DNA of 26,406 bases from an uncultured Paraprevotella sp. GTDB lineage: Bacteria > Bacteroidota > Bacteroidia > Bacteroidales > Bacteroidaceae. Location of the stretch: contig CAJUGV010000017.1 in assembly GCA_910586505.1 (NCBI GenBank), positions 1 to 26,406 of the forward strand, written 5' to 3'. The position numbers and the translations under genes are program-made. How positions within the stretch are numbered: position 1 is the first letter of the stretch; each line of letters begins with the position of its first letter. The notes under the pieces are model-generated. The model had not been told where the DNA came from. It did no database searches and worked only from the letters and a program-made list of their open reading frames with translations. Of this stretch, positions 8,458 through 15,804 are shown piece after piece.

Positions 8458-10193
8458 CAGTTCAACATTTTCTTTACCTTTCTACTCAAATCATCACCGA
8501 GTACCTCTTTCACACCTTTCTTCACGATGGCTTTCAGGCTCCTCTCCTTCTTGATATGCCATAAATCATAAAGCGCCTTATCTTCGTTTTCCACATCCGT
8601 AAACACTTCCAACAGCATAGGCTTATCCGTTACCGAAGGGGTTACGAAGCGCTCGCAGACTTGGATAAAATCCTCCTTAGTCGATGCCGAAAGATACTCA
8701 AAGCCCAAGTCGTCAACGTAATGGCGCACCAGGTCGGGCGACTTTTGTCCGAAATGTCCGCCGGCCGACAAATACCTTTCAACATTATTAACGTAGGTTG
8801 AATTTTGTTGCTTAAACAAATGAAATTCGGCACCAAGGCCATTATTCACCAGAAGAATACGCACGTTAGAACCTATATGGCGATTGCCGAGACTGTTCAT
8901 ATCATAGAAAAACGAAAGGTCGCCAACTGCGGCAAAAAAGAGCTTTTCAGAACTTACGACGGAAGCTCCTACCATGGAGGACAGATTACCGTCAATACCA
9001 AAACCACCCTGATTACAATAAACCTCTACGCTCGGCGGTAAACGGAAATAACTCCATGAACGGAGCGGGCTGAGAATACCCAAATGAAGGGTGCAACCGT
9101 CCGGCAACTTTCCAGCCAGCCGCGATGCCATCCAGATATGAGAGAAAGGCAGATCCGGTATATTCCGCTCTATCTCTTCGTTCTTCTTCCGGCATTCTAC
9201 AAGATAATCGGCAGGTATCACCCTATCAGACGCATAATATTCGAAGAAAAACTCTTCCGGCATCTCAAACACGGCTTCAAGAGTCCTGTACCTGTCACTC
9301 AGCAATCCGTCTTCGGACACACGCCACACAGCCTTCGGTTTTCTGATCACCGCACACATATCACTCATATTTCCGATGTGGATAAGCAAATCAACCTCCA
9401 CATTACTGTCTTGGAGTCTTTGGGCTGAATATAGATCGTAATGAACTCTGTATTGTCCCGTATAGTTGGACGTCGGATCACAAAAGACCACAGCACCGTG
9501 CGACGCACAGAATCGGTCGACCGCCTTGGTCAGACGCTCGGACCAGCGAAGATGGCTTCCCACATAGACAGCCGTCTTACAAGCGGGCATATCGGGAAAC
9601 TTATCCTGCAAACAAAAACGCCCGATCTTCCGCACAGGCTTCAACTCCTTTACATCGAACCGCCGGCTGTAACGTGTAGTAAGGTTAATATGCACCGGGC
9701 CTGCTCCATGATGAGTGAGTTCAAGAATGGCTTTGTTCGCTTTAATGATACAATTCCATTCGTCATCATCGTCTTTCACGGTCTGAAGATGTACGCTCAT
9801 CTTGACAGTATCAGACGGTTGTACATTACGGTCGATGACTTGCGGCACAAGCTGGCCTATGTTCGACTCTTCCTGCGTAGACGTGATTGCCAGAACGGGC
9901 AGTTTACGGTAAAAGGCTTCCGTCAGCGCCGGATAATAATTGCGCGAAGCCGTCGCACCGGTACAACTCAAAGCTACCGGTTCGCATGTCTCGGCAGCCA
10001 TTCCGCAAGCCATATAAGCTGCGGAACGCTCATCCACACATGAATAAATTTCAAAAAAAGGATCCTGTTGTACACTCCCCACAAAAGTAACATTAGTGCT
10101 ACCCGGAGACGCTACAATCCGCTTGATATTATGCTCCTTCAAAAGAGCGATCAGGATCTGTACGTTTCTCTCATCTGTATAATATTGCTCCAT
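8454..10193 (-). CDS. MenD-like thiamine diphosphate-dependent enzyme in a polysaccharide locus
   Basis: The 579-residue protein has the full three-domain ThDP fold. The pyrimidine domain carries ASPGSTN (28-34) and the catalytic glutamate in VDERSAAY (Glu55, the position used in E. coli MenD). The region NQGGFGIDGNLSSMVGAS (394-411) closely matches the MenD signature NRGxSGIDGxLSTAxG. The PP-binding motif begins GDLSFFYD at 424 and ends with VNN at 449-451. MenD adds decarboxylated 2-oxoglutarate to isochorismate in menaquinone synthesis. Here no other men gene is present: the neighbours are an SDR (12-bp gap) and a pyruvyl transferase (4-bp overlap). An alternative acceptor, perhaps a sugar or a small acid later attached to the glycan, is more likely. 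The last 50 residues are basic and exceed the MenD core. Substrates are unknown. Confidence 0.85.
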   Translation of the reverse strand: MEQYYTDERNVQILIALLKEHNIKRIVASPGSTNVTFVGSVQQDPFFEIYSCVDERSAAYMACGMAAETCEPVALSCTGATASRNYYPALTEAFYRKLPVLAITSTQEESNIGQLVPQVIDRNVQPSDTVKMSVHLQTVKDDDDEWNCIIKANKAILELTHHGAGPVHINLTTRYSRRFDVKELKPVRKIGRFCLQDKFPDMPACKTAVYVGSHLRWSERLTKAVDRFCASHGAVVFCDPTSNYTGQYRVHYDLYSAQRLQDSNVEVDLLIHIGNMSDMCAVIRKPKAVWRVSEDGLLSDRYRTLEAVFEMPEEFFFEYYASDRVIPADYLVECRKKNEEIERNIPDLPFSHIWMASRLAGKLPDGCTLHLGILSPLRSWSYFRLPPSVEVYCNQGGFGIDGNLSSMVGASVVSSEKLFFAAVGDLSFFYDMNSLGNRHIGSNVRILLVNNGLGAEFHLFKQQNSTYVNNVERYLSAGGHFGQKSPDLVRHYVDDLGFEYLSASTKEDFIQVCERFVTPSVTDKPMLLEVFTDVENEDKALYDLWHIKKERSLKAIVKKGVKEVLGDDLSRKVKKMLNC

Positions 10194-10205
10194 TTGTCTG
10201 ATGTA

Positions 10206-11081
10206 TTAAAAACTATAATGCACGTCGTCGTATGTCACCACTCCCGACCCACCTGTCATAAATACCATATCCCCGATAACGGCACGTCCCATGCCACTGA
10301 CAAGAAACACTGCCATATTGGCTATTTCGCAAGGCAATTCATATCTCCCCAAGGAATTTCCGAACGCGATATCATCTTTAATCCCTCCGGGCATAAGCAT
10401 CGGGGTGGCCGTAGGGCCCGGAGCCAGTCCGTTCACAGTGATGCCGTGAGGAGCCAGTATTTTAGCCAGCCCTCTCGTCAACCCGTAAACGGCCCATTTG
10501 GTCATCGTATACGCGGAAGTCGCAGGACGCAAGGACGAACTTGAACCGATATTAAGAATATTCCCTTTTATCTTGTTATTTATAAAATAGCGTGCGACAA
10601 GCTGCGACAGAAAAAAAGTACCTTTAAGATTCGTGTCTACGATGGCATCGAAATCCTCCTCCGTACAATCACTTATTTCTCCACCGACCAAACCGGCGTT
10701 ATTGACAAGGATGTCTATCTTCCGGTCGCCCGCCAAAGCAAGGGCTTCACGAAACCTGTCCGGCATTTCCTTCACTTTCGTATTATCCCATGCCATTCCA
10801 TAAACGGCACCTTCAGTACCGACTTCGCTTTCCAGCTTACGGCAGGCTTCATTTACTCTTTCCCGGTTTCTGCCTGTCACGACAACCGTGGCTCCGGCCT
10901 TGACAAAAGCCTTCGCCATTTCATACCCTATGCCACTCGTCCCTCCGGTTATCAAGGCACACCTGCCCCGAAGCATATCACTGGCAGAAAGTTCCGAGAC
11001 ATCGGCTACCACCTTTTCTTTCGGAACAAGGAGAGCGGCAACTCTCAAAATACTACGTTTCAGATAATCCCTAACAGCCAT
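10206..11081 (-). CDS. Short-chain dehydrogenase/reductase (SDR) family oxidoreductase
   Basis: From ATG 11081 the protein has 291 residues. After an amphipathic extension of about 40 residues it has the classical SDR Rossmann domain: TGGTSGIG (45-52) for NAD(P)H, NNAG (127-130), catalytic Ser in GSSSS (about 180) and YTMTK (Tyr191, Lys195), and the C-terminal GDMVFMTGG. The arginine-containing TGRNRER after strand 2 suggests NADP(H). The frame stays open upstream to 11213, but that would overlap the flippase gene by 127 bp, so the internal start, 5 bp past the flippase stop, is chosen. It is paired with the MenD-like gene, and probably reduces or oxidises a keto group on the intermediate made by that enzyme, before attachment to the glycan. 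Confidence 0.87.
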   Translation of the reverse strand: MAVRDYLKRSILRVAALLVPKEKVVADVSELSASDMLRGRCALITGGTSGIGYEMAKAFVKAGATVVVTGRNRERVNEACRKLESEVGTEGAVYGMAWDNTKVKEMPDRFREALALAGDRKIDILVNNAGLVGGEISDCTEEDFDAIVDTNLKGTFFLSQLVARYFINNKIKGNILNIGSSSSLRPATSAYTMTKWAVYGLTRGLAKILAPHGITVNGLAPGPTATPMLMPGGIKDDIAFGNSLGRYELPCEIANMAVFLVSGMGRAVIGDMVFMTGGSGVVTYDDVHYSF

Positions 11082-11086
11082 ACATC

Positions 11087-12622
11087 TTACCTCACTCTTT
11101 TTAAAACCGTTCTGATTTTCCCATTTATCATAGCTCTTTCCCCCTGAGACAGACCTATGCCGTAAATCAATCCCGAAGTGGAAAGTAACGAAACCGCACA
11201 AACCGCAAAACATCTCGACAACATGTCATCCATACACAGATAGAATACGGCCGGCAATACCGCAGCCAGCACCGATACAAGAGCAATGCGTAACAGGACA
11301 TCGCGATAGAACATTCTCACAGGAAAGTTTATCAATCCCCTGACGATATACAGTTTTACAAAGATCACCGCAAAGTAGACCGCCATAAAAACGATATATG
11401 ACACATAAGCTTCTCCGCCCAGCACAAAGCAAAGCCAGGAGATCGGAAAAACAAGGCTGCCCACAGCTCCCACGATGATGTAATAGCGGCGCACCCGACC
11501 TGTCGCCCATACGGCATTAGCGGTGGAATTGCCCAAAATGTCGAACAGCACGCCTATCATTGAAAGCCGGAGAAAAAGCGGCGCCTCGGGAGGATAATTC
11601 TTAAGCCATACATACATGATCGTCTCGGTCTCGAACATGAAAGGCACCGCAAATATAAACATCAGGAAATATGAGAATTTGGCGCCCCGGCAAACAAGGG
11701 TATACATATACGGCATATCACCGGCGGCATACGACTTGGTGATCTGGGGATTCAGCGCTGTCGTAAAACTTCCTACAAACTGACGGATGATACCTTCCAC
11801 CTGACCGGCCACCCCGCGAGCCGCGTTTGTCGTTACCCCAAAGAATATATTCGTAATGATATTCACCCCCTGCGTATTGAACAGATAAGCTCCCGTACCA
11901 AGCAGATTCCACCCGGCAAATCCGGTCATCTGCTTAAGCAGACGCCCGTCGAACACCATACGATAATGGCATTCCTCAAAATTCCGGCTACAATAGACAC
12001 CATAGATGAAACGTATGACGAATGCCACCGCCGCGAGCATGAAAGCATACGTAATCAATTTATCTACAGGGGATATATACAAAAGGTATACGACCACCAA
12101 CTTCAAAACCACTTCCAATATACCTATATATGCAAAAGCCGACATGTGCTCATGCGCAATGATGGCCGCATTATAAGACACGCTTATGAGATTGAAAGCA
12201 AAAGTCAGAATTGAAAAATGCAACACCCAATGGGCCGCCTCCATTCTGCCTTCGGGAATATTCATATGATTGTCGAGAAACCACATTCCGCCTATCTCGG
12301 CAAGAACGGTTATAACAATCGCCATACATATTTGAATATTGACGCTTGTAGAAAACACGGACGTCAGTTTTTCCGTACGTCCCTTGCCAAGCTCGTAGGT
12401 CAGAAAACGACTGATGGCCGTCGACATGGAACCTGTAAACAACGAAAACATCGCCACCACTCCTCCAACCACATTATATGTCCCGTAATCCTCCACTCCC
12501 AGCACATTCAGCACCACACGGCTTGTGAACAGACTTACTCCCATCGTAAGAAACATCCTGAAATAGAGCATCAGGGTGTTCTTGGCTATGCGCTTGTTAT
12601 TGATCCGATGTTGCAACGACAT
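11087..12622 (-). CDS. wzx: Wzx-type flippase, polysaccharide transport membrane protein (MOP superfamily)
   Basis: The 511-residue protein has 12-14 predicted hydrophobic spans. It opens with the family pattern RIAKNTLMLYFRMFLTMGVS, followed by FTSRVVLNVLGVEDYGTYNVVGG (about 33-55), which is the hallmark of Bacteroidales lipopolysaccharide/capsule export proteins of the MOP superfamily. Later marks are GWNLLGTGAYLFNTQGVNI and LNPQITKSYAAGD. Function by family: moving the undecaprenyl-PP-linked repeat unit across the inner membrane. It is the first structural gene after upxY, separated from it by 161 bp, and ends 5 bp before the SDR start. GC content is like upxY and the MenD-like gene rather than the AT-rich glycosyltransferase block. 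Confidence 0.92.
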   Translation of the reverse strand: MSLQHRINNKRIAKNTLMLYFRMFLTMGVSLFTSRVVLNVLGVEDYGTYNVVGGVVAMFSLFTGSMSTAISRFLTYELGKGRTEKLTSVFSTSVNIQICMAIVITVLAEIGGMWFLDNHMNIPEGRMEAAHWVLHFSILTFAFNLISVSYNAAIIAHEHMSAFAYIGILEVVLKLVVVYLLYISPVDKLITYAFMLAAVAFVIRFIYGVYCSRNFEECHYRMVFDGRLLKQMTGFAGWNLLGTGAYLFNTQGVNIITNIFFGVTTNAARGVAGQVEGIIRQFVGSFTTALNPQITKSYAAGDMPYMYTLVCRGAKFSYFLMFIFAVPFMFETETIMYVWLKNYPPEAPLFLRLSMIGVLFDILGNSTANAVWATGRVRRYYIIVGAVGSLVFPISWLCFVLGGEAYVSYIVFMAVYFAVIFVKLYIVRGLINFPVRMFYRDVLLRIALVSVLAAVLPAVFYLCMDDMLSRCFAVCAVSLLSTSGLIYGIGLSQGERAMINGKIRTVLKRVR

Positions 12623-12747
12623 AAGACTGAGATGACTGCATTCAGACGTGATGGTCCTGTACCGCGCCTTACGACGCAGAAAGACGAATTACGGAATAAT
12701 ACTTACCCGGAAAAAATTCAAAAAGAAGAATAAACGGACGGAACTCC

Positions 12748-12766
12748 CGGATGTTACTCACATCCG
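12748..12766 (-). terminator. Short hairpin between upxY and wzx
   Basis: A perfect 7-bp inverted repeat (CGGATGT/ACATCCG, 5-nt loop) lies just after the upxY stop; a T-rich stretch follows some 18-35 nt further on. It is too far from the T-run for a strong intrinsic terminator. It may be a weak or regulated stop that UpxY-modified polymerase ignores. No upxZ-like reading frame is present in this 161-bp gap. Confidence 0.35.
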
Positions 12767-12783
12767 AACATGATTAGGAACGA

Positions 12784-13380
12784 TCACAAAAACTGGATAT
12801 ATTCGGAACTGACCTCCACGCAAGCGGAAATCATAGTGGGCAGATTGATGATCAGGCGCTTGGAGCGGCTTCCGCGAATGGAAAGAAGGTTGCCCTCATA
12901 GCCGTCCAGTTGCCCGCCCACAATCCTGACCTCCTTTCCTATCATGGAAGGATGTATCTCTTCCGGAAGATAGAAACGAGGATTGCAGGAAGTATCCACG
13001 GCATGGATGAAGCGCTGCATGTCATCGCCGGGTACCGTCATCGGGCAGCAATAAGAACCCCTTACATAGCGATACTGCAAGGTGGGGGTTTTACGCACGA
13101 TCAAATCAAGAGCCGGTTTTGTATCATAAACGAAAAGAAGATCACGCAAGAAAGGTATCTGACGACGCACGCGCCTGCCGCCTTCTTCTATTATTTTCCA
13201 ATGCAGGGGCGTATATACTCTGACCCCCATTCCGCTCAGCATCTTGTAGGCAGGGCATACAGCATTGGCACGCTTCAGGTCCCGCATGACGAACCACTGT
13301 TTCTCGTCATCAGACAAACTTTGTGCCGGCAACCGAACTTCCATCGAGGTACAGATATTCTCTCTAATCCTGCTTGGCAT
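12784..13380 (-). CDS. upxY: UpxY-family transcription antiterminator (NusG/RfaH paralogue)
   Basis: The 198-residue protein has an NGN domain from about residue 27 (KQWFVMRDLKRANAV, then YTPLHWKI, RRQIPFLRDLLFVYD) to about 125 (MTVPGDDMQRFI). It also has a KOW domain around 147-175 (GKEVRIVGGQLDGYEGNLLSI). UpxY proteins, first described in Bacteroides fragilis, bind RNA polymerase on their own capsule locus and prevent early termination in the long leader; each is the first gene of its locus, as here. The usual partner upxZ, which blocks UpxY of other loci, is absent. ATG 13380 lies inside a perfect 12-bp hairpin. Met13 (13344) is an alternative start that would place the NGN domain nearer the N-terminus, as in most family members. 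Confidence 0.93.
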   Translation of the reverse strand: MPSRIRENICTSMEVRLPAQSLSDDEKQWFVMRDLKRANAVCPAYKMLSGMGVRVYTPLHWKIIEEGGRRVRRQIPFLRDLLFVYDTKPALDLIVRKTPTLQYRYVRGSYCCPMTVPGDDMQRFIHAVDTSCNPRFYLPEEIHPSMIGKEVRIVGGQLDGYEGNLLSIRGSRSKRLIINLPTMISACVEVSSEYIQFL

Positions 13381-13404
13381 TAAATCCGATTGAATGCCAA
13401 GCAG
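13370..13404 (-). promoter_or_regulatory. Perfect 12-bp hairpin covering the upxY start codon
   Basis: Arms 13370-13381 and 13393-13404 are exact reverse complements (CTGCTTGGCATT / AATGCCAAGCAG) with an 11-nt loop. In the upxY transcript the annotated ATG (13380-13378) falls in the 3' arm, so the start codon would be paired. This could limit translation, or act as an RNA signal for polymerase-bound UpxY in the leader. Confidence 0.6.
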
Positions 13405-13557
13405 TTACGTAGAACTTTCTTAAAAAATCAAGACTTTCTCCGCTTCTTTGCTTTCCCACTTTTCTGAATATGAGAACAGATATTTCGAACTGTCTTGTTA
13501 CTCTAAAACTTACTAACACCGAAAGCCCGTTCTTCCGGCAAGGATTAATAAGCACTG

Positions 13558-13588
13558 CAAAAGTACGAAAAAAAATCCATTACACAAT
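13558..13588 (-). promoter_or_regulatory. Candidate Bacteroides-type promoter of the capsule operon
   Basis: On the minus strand TACTTTTG (13565-13558) matches the -7 consensus TAnnTTTG exactly. ATTG (13588-13585) stands 19 nt upstream in the place of the -33 TTTG. Transcription would start near 13551, giving a leader of about 170 nt before upxY, in keeping with the long untranslated leaders on which UpxY proteins act. Confidence 0.6.
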
Positions 13589-13690
13589 ATCCGGACTACT
13601 TTTTAGGCATCACGCAAAAGGACCTCCCCCACCCCAAAACAGGACATCCGAATGCCCTACGGGACCCGTTCCGCTCCGCCCCAAAAAACG

Positions 13691-13750
13691 GTGCTCATGA
13701 AAATAAAAAATCGTGCTCATCATTTTTTATTTTCATGAGCACGATTTTTT
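13691..13750. terminator. 21-bp perfect inverted repeat with nested alternative hairpin; probable bidirectional terminator
   Basis: Arms 13691-13711 and 13722-13742 are perfect reverse complements, with a 10-nt loop that itself repeats GTGCTCAT. On the plus strand a T-run follows at 13745-13750. On the minus strand the hairpin is followed by CG and six T. A second, shifted stem of 16 bp (13735-13750 with 13708-13723) uses one of the same arms, so the two structures exclude each other. On the minus strand it lies about 70 bp past the GH43 stop and upstream of the capsule promoter. Confidence 0.75.
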
Positions 13751-13820
13751 ATTGAAGACTGCGAGGCTTCATTTCAGGAAACGTTCCGACGGATACGGCC
13801 ACGGCCGCCTCCCGGGCACG

Positions 13821-14825
13821 CTAAGGCCTCACCACGGGCCATCCGTCTGCATCCCACGTCATTTCACGCAGGAACAATTTGCTGGCCCCGTCTTCCGAAC
13901 GACTGTAGCCATGCGCGATAAAATAATCCTTACCGTCGAAAGTATAGGCGGCGCTATGGCCTATGGCCACAAACTCTTCGCTCGACGACACGACCGGACT
14001 GCCGCCTCCGCGGGTCAGCTCGCGGCCCTTCTTGTCCACATAAGGGCCGGTCACTTTTTCCGAACGTCCCACTACGACTTTATAATCACTCTTCAGTCCC
14101 CGGCAGCAGAAGTCATAAGAGACAAACAAATAGTAATAGCCCGCATGCCGGAATATGAACGGAGCTTCCACCGCATTGGCCGCATGTGGAGGCAATGAGG
14201 ACGGACCGTCGAACTTGCGTGTGCATATCGTATAGAGTCTTTCGGGTTTCAGGGTCGAAGTCATGTCATCGGTCAGCCGCACCAACTGTATCCCTCCCCA
14301 GAAAGAACCAAAAGTCATCCACGGATGTCCCTCATCGTCAATCACAATATTGGGATCGATGGCATTGTAATTGTCGCGCTCGTGCGACACGATCACCGCC
14401 CCGGTATCCTTCCACGGTTCATCGCTTGCCGGATCCAGCGTAGTGCGGCTGGCATGTCCGATGGCCGACGTGTTCTTTCCGAACGTGGAACAAGAATAGA
14501 AAAGATGGTAGCGCCCCTTGTGATATATAATGTCGGGCGCCCACGTGTGTCCCTTATAGCCGCGCACGCTATCCAAAGCCCACTGGGGAGGGCGCCGGAA
14601 AACGCCACGGCCGATTGTCCACGATGATAAATCTTGGGTAGTCAGCGCCGAGAGATGATGCCCCGTAGCATAGAGATAATACGTGTCCCCCTCCTTGGCC
14701 ATTACGGGATCGTGCACCATAGGTTCGGTCACCACACGTCCCTTGTCCGGACCGTCGGCCTGTGCGGTGCAGACACTGCAAAAGGCAGCAGCCCCACAGG
14801 CAATCGTCAATAATGTTCTTTTCAT
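13821..14825 (-). CDS. GH43 family glycoside hydrolase, endo-1,5-alpha-L-arabinanase-like, exported
   Basis: The 334-residue protein has a signal peptide (MKRTLLTIAC then a short hydrophobic run, likely cleavage after CTAQA at about residue 23). The five-bladed propeller of GH43 follows. The three acidic catalytic residues are visible: Asp39 in MVHDPV (base), Asp157 in NAIDPNIVID (pKa modulator) and Glu220 in AVEAPFIF (acid). Also typical are KGHTWAPDI, TFGSFWGGIQL and SYDFCCRG, which point to the arabinanase subgroup. It would cleave alpha-1,5-arabinan in the periplasm or at the surface. It starts 23 bp after the dus stop and no SusC/SusD pair is nearby, so it is an isolated carbohydrate enzyme rather than part of a visible utilisation locus. 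Specificity is inferred from motifs only. Confidence 0.9.
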   Translation of the reverse strand: MKRTLLTIACGAAAFCSVCTAQADGPDKGRVVTEPMVHDPVMAKEGDTYYLYATGHHLSALTTQDLSSWTIGRGVFRRPPQWALDSVRGYKGHTWAPDIIYHKGRYHLFYSCSTFGKNTSAIGHASRTTLDPASDEPWKDTGAVIVSHERDNYNAIDPNIVIDDEGHPWMTFGSFWGGIQLVRLTDDMTSTLKPERLYTICTRKFDGPSSLPPHAANAVEAPFIFRHAGYYYLFVSYDFCCRGLKSDYKVVVGRSEKVTGPYVDKKGRELTRGGGSPVVSSSEEFVAIGHSAAYTFDGKDYFIAHGYSRSEDGASKLFLREMTWDADGWPVVRP

Positions 14826-14848
14826 GATAAAAAATAATGATTGGTTTA

Positions 14849-15802
14849 TTAAAAACAGGCTTGCCGTTCACAAAGCAGACGGAAGACAGCCTGTGTATAG
14901 TCTGCCACTTTCTGCGCCTTCTGGATCTTCTTATGCAATTTTCTGTCGGCCCCGGGACACATATATTCCCAGAATGTCTTCATCTTTGTGAGCAACTGCC
15001 TTTCTCCTCCTTCAAGCGCCCGCGCATAATGGTCGAACAGATCGGCGTGCAGGACGCGCAGCGCATCCGTCCTGCGCGTCTCGCTCCATACCTCCCCGCC
15101 GGCATATTCGGCAGCCAGCCAGGGGGCAGCCAGCAAGCCGCGCCCCAGCATCACTCCTTCTAGAAACGGCATCTCGCGCTCAAGGCTCGCAATATCCTCT
15201 GCCGTAACGACATCACCGTTATAAACTACAGGATGCGCACATTCCCGCGCAAAACGCAGAAACGACTCGCGGTCGCACGCTCCGCCATACTGCTGGCGTC
15301 CGGTCCGCGCATGAACGGTCACACGCCGTATCCGCGCCTCGTTCAATACAGGGAGCAACTGCATGCACTCCTCCGCACTGTCATACCCCAACCTCATTTT
15401 TACGGAAAATGACAACGCCGGATGGCGCTCAGCTATCTGCAACAGTTCTCTCACCCGCTCCGGATACGGCAGAATACCGCTCCCTTTTCCTTTCTTGGCC
15501 ACCATGGAATAAGCGCATCCCATGTTCAAATCGAAATCCCGATAACCGAGCGGTTCCAGTTGTGCCAGAATCAGACCGGCCTCTTCCGACGAACCGGCCA
15601 TGATCTGCGGAACAAGACATTCCACTGTATTTGTCTCCGGATTCAGGTCGCGCACATCTTTCCGGCGCACTCCTCCGTGCTCCCATCGTACGAAGGGGGA
15701 ATAAAAAGCATCCACACCTCCGAAGTGCCGGTCAAGGGCATTGCGGAAAGGAGCCTCCGTCAGCCCCTGCAACGGAGCCATAAATATATTCAGTCTGCTC
15801 AT
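14849..15802 (-). CDS. dus: tRNA-dihydrouridine synthase (Dus family)
   Basis: The 317-residue protein has the Dus TIM barrel with FMN: MAPLQGLTEAPFR at 8-20, PQIMAG (65-70), the active-site loop FDLNMGCAYSMVAKKGKGSG with the catalytic Cys96, SVKMRLGY, VTVHARTGRQQYGG (His-Arg FMN phosphate site), VVYNGDV and VMLGRGLLAAPWL, then a C-terminal helical tRNA-binding domain. It reduces uridine to dihydrouridine in tRNA D-loops using NADPH. The residue after the active Cys is Ala instead of the very common Pro, a mild oddity. It starts 2 bp after the TPR gene stop, so translation is probably coupled. It does not clearly fall in DusA, B or C by eye. Confidence 0.93.
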   Translation of the reverse strand: MSRLNIFMAPLQGLTEAPFRNALDRHFGGVDAFYSPFVRWEHGGVRRKDVRDLNPETNTVECLVPQIMAGSSEEAGLILAQLEPLGYRDFDLNMGCAYSMVAKKGKGSGILPYPERVRELLQIAERHPALSFSVKMRLGYDSAEECMQLLPVLNEARIRRVTVHARTGRQQYGGACDRESFLRFARECAHPVVYNGDVVTAEDIASLEREMPFLEGVMLGRGLLAAPWLAAEYAGGEVWSETRRTDALRVLHADLFDHYARALEGGERQLLTKMKTFWEYMCPGADRKLHKKIQKAQKVADYTQAVFRLLCERQACF

Positions 15803-15804
15803 AT

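Larger units (their letters stand above)
13382..13820. other. Control region between the GH43 gene and upxY
   Basis: No gene is recognised in these roughly 440 bases. From right to left on the minus strand they hold a long inverted repeat (13691-13750), a GC-rich stretch with C-runs (13621-13690) that includes the small palindrome ACGGGACCCGT, a candidate promoter (13558-13588), and a leader of about 170 nt that ends in the start-codon hairpin. I looked for inverted repeats flanking the promoter, as at invertible Bacteroides capsule promoters, and saw none. Confidence 0.6.

Noticed and set aside
9441..10043. A 200-codon plus-strand frame opposite the MenD-like gene
   Set aside because: It lies wholly inside a well-supported gene, has no family marks and no promoter.
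11082..11213. A longer SDR start at 11213
   Set aside because: It would overlap the flippase gene by 127 bp, and the added residues do not resemble an SDR N-terminus.
13364..13555. A 63-codon minus-strand frame covering the upxY leader
   Set aside because: Its start would lie at or just upstream of the predicted transcription start, it overlaps upxY out of frame, and its sequence has no features. A leader peptide cannot be excluded but is unsupported.
13382..13820. An invertible promoter segment as in B. fragilis capsule loci
   Set aside because: No pair of inverted repeats flanking the promoter could be found by eye; the long inverted repeat lies only on one side and has a 10-nt loop, so it is a hairpin, not an invertible segment.
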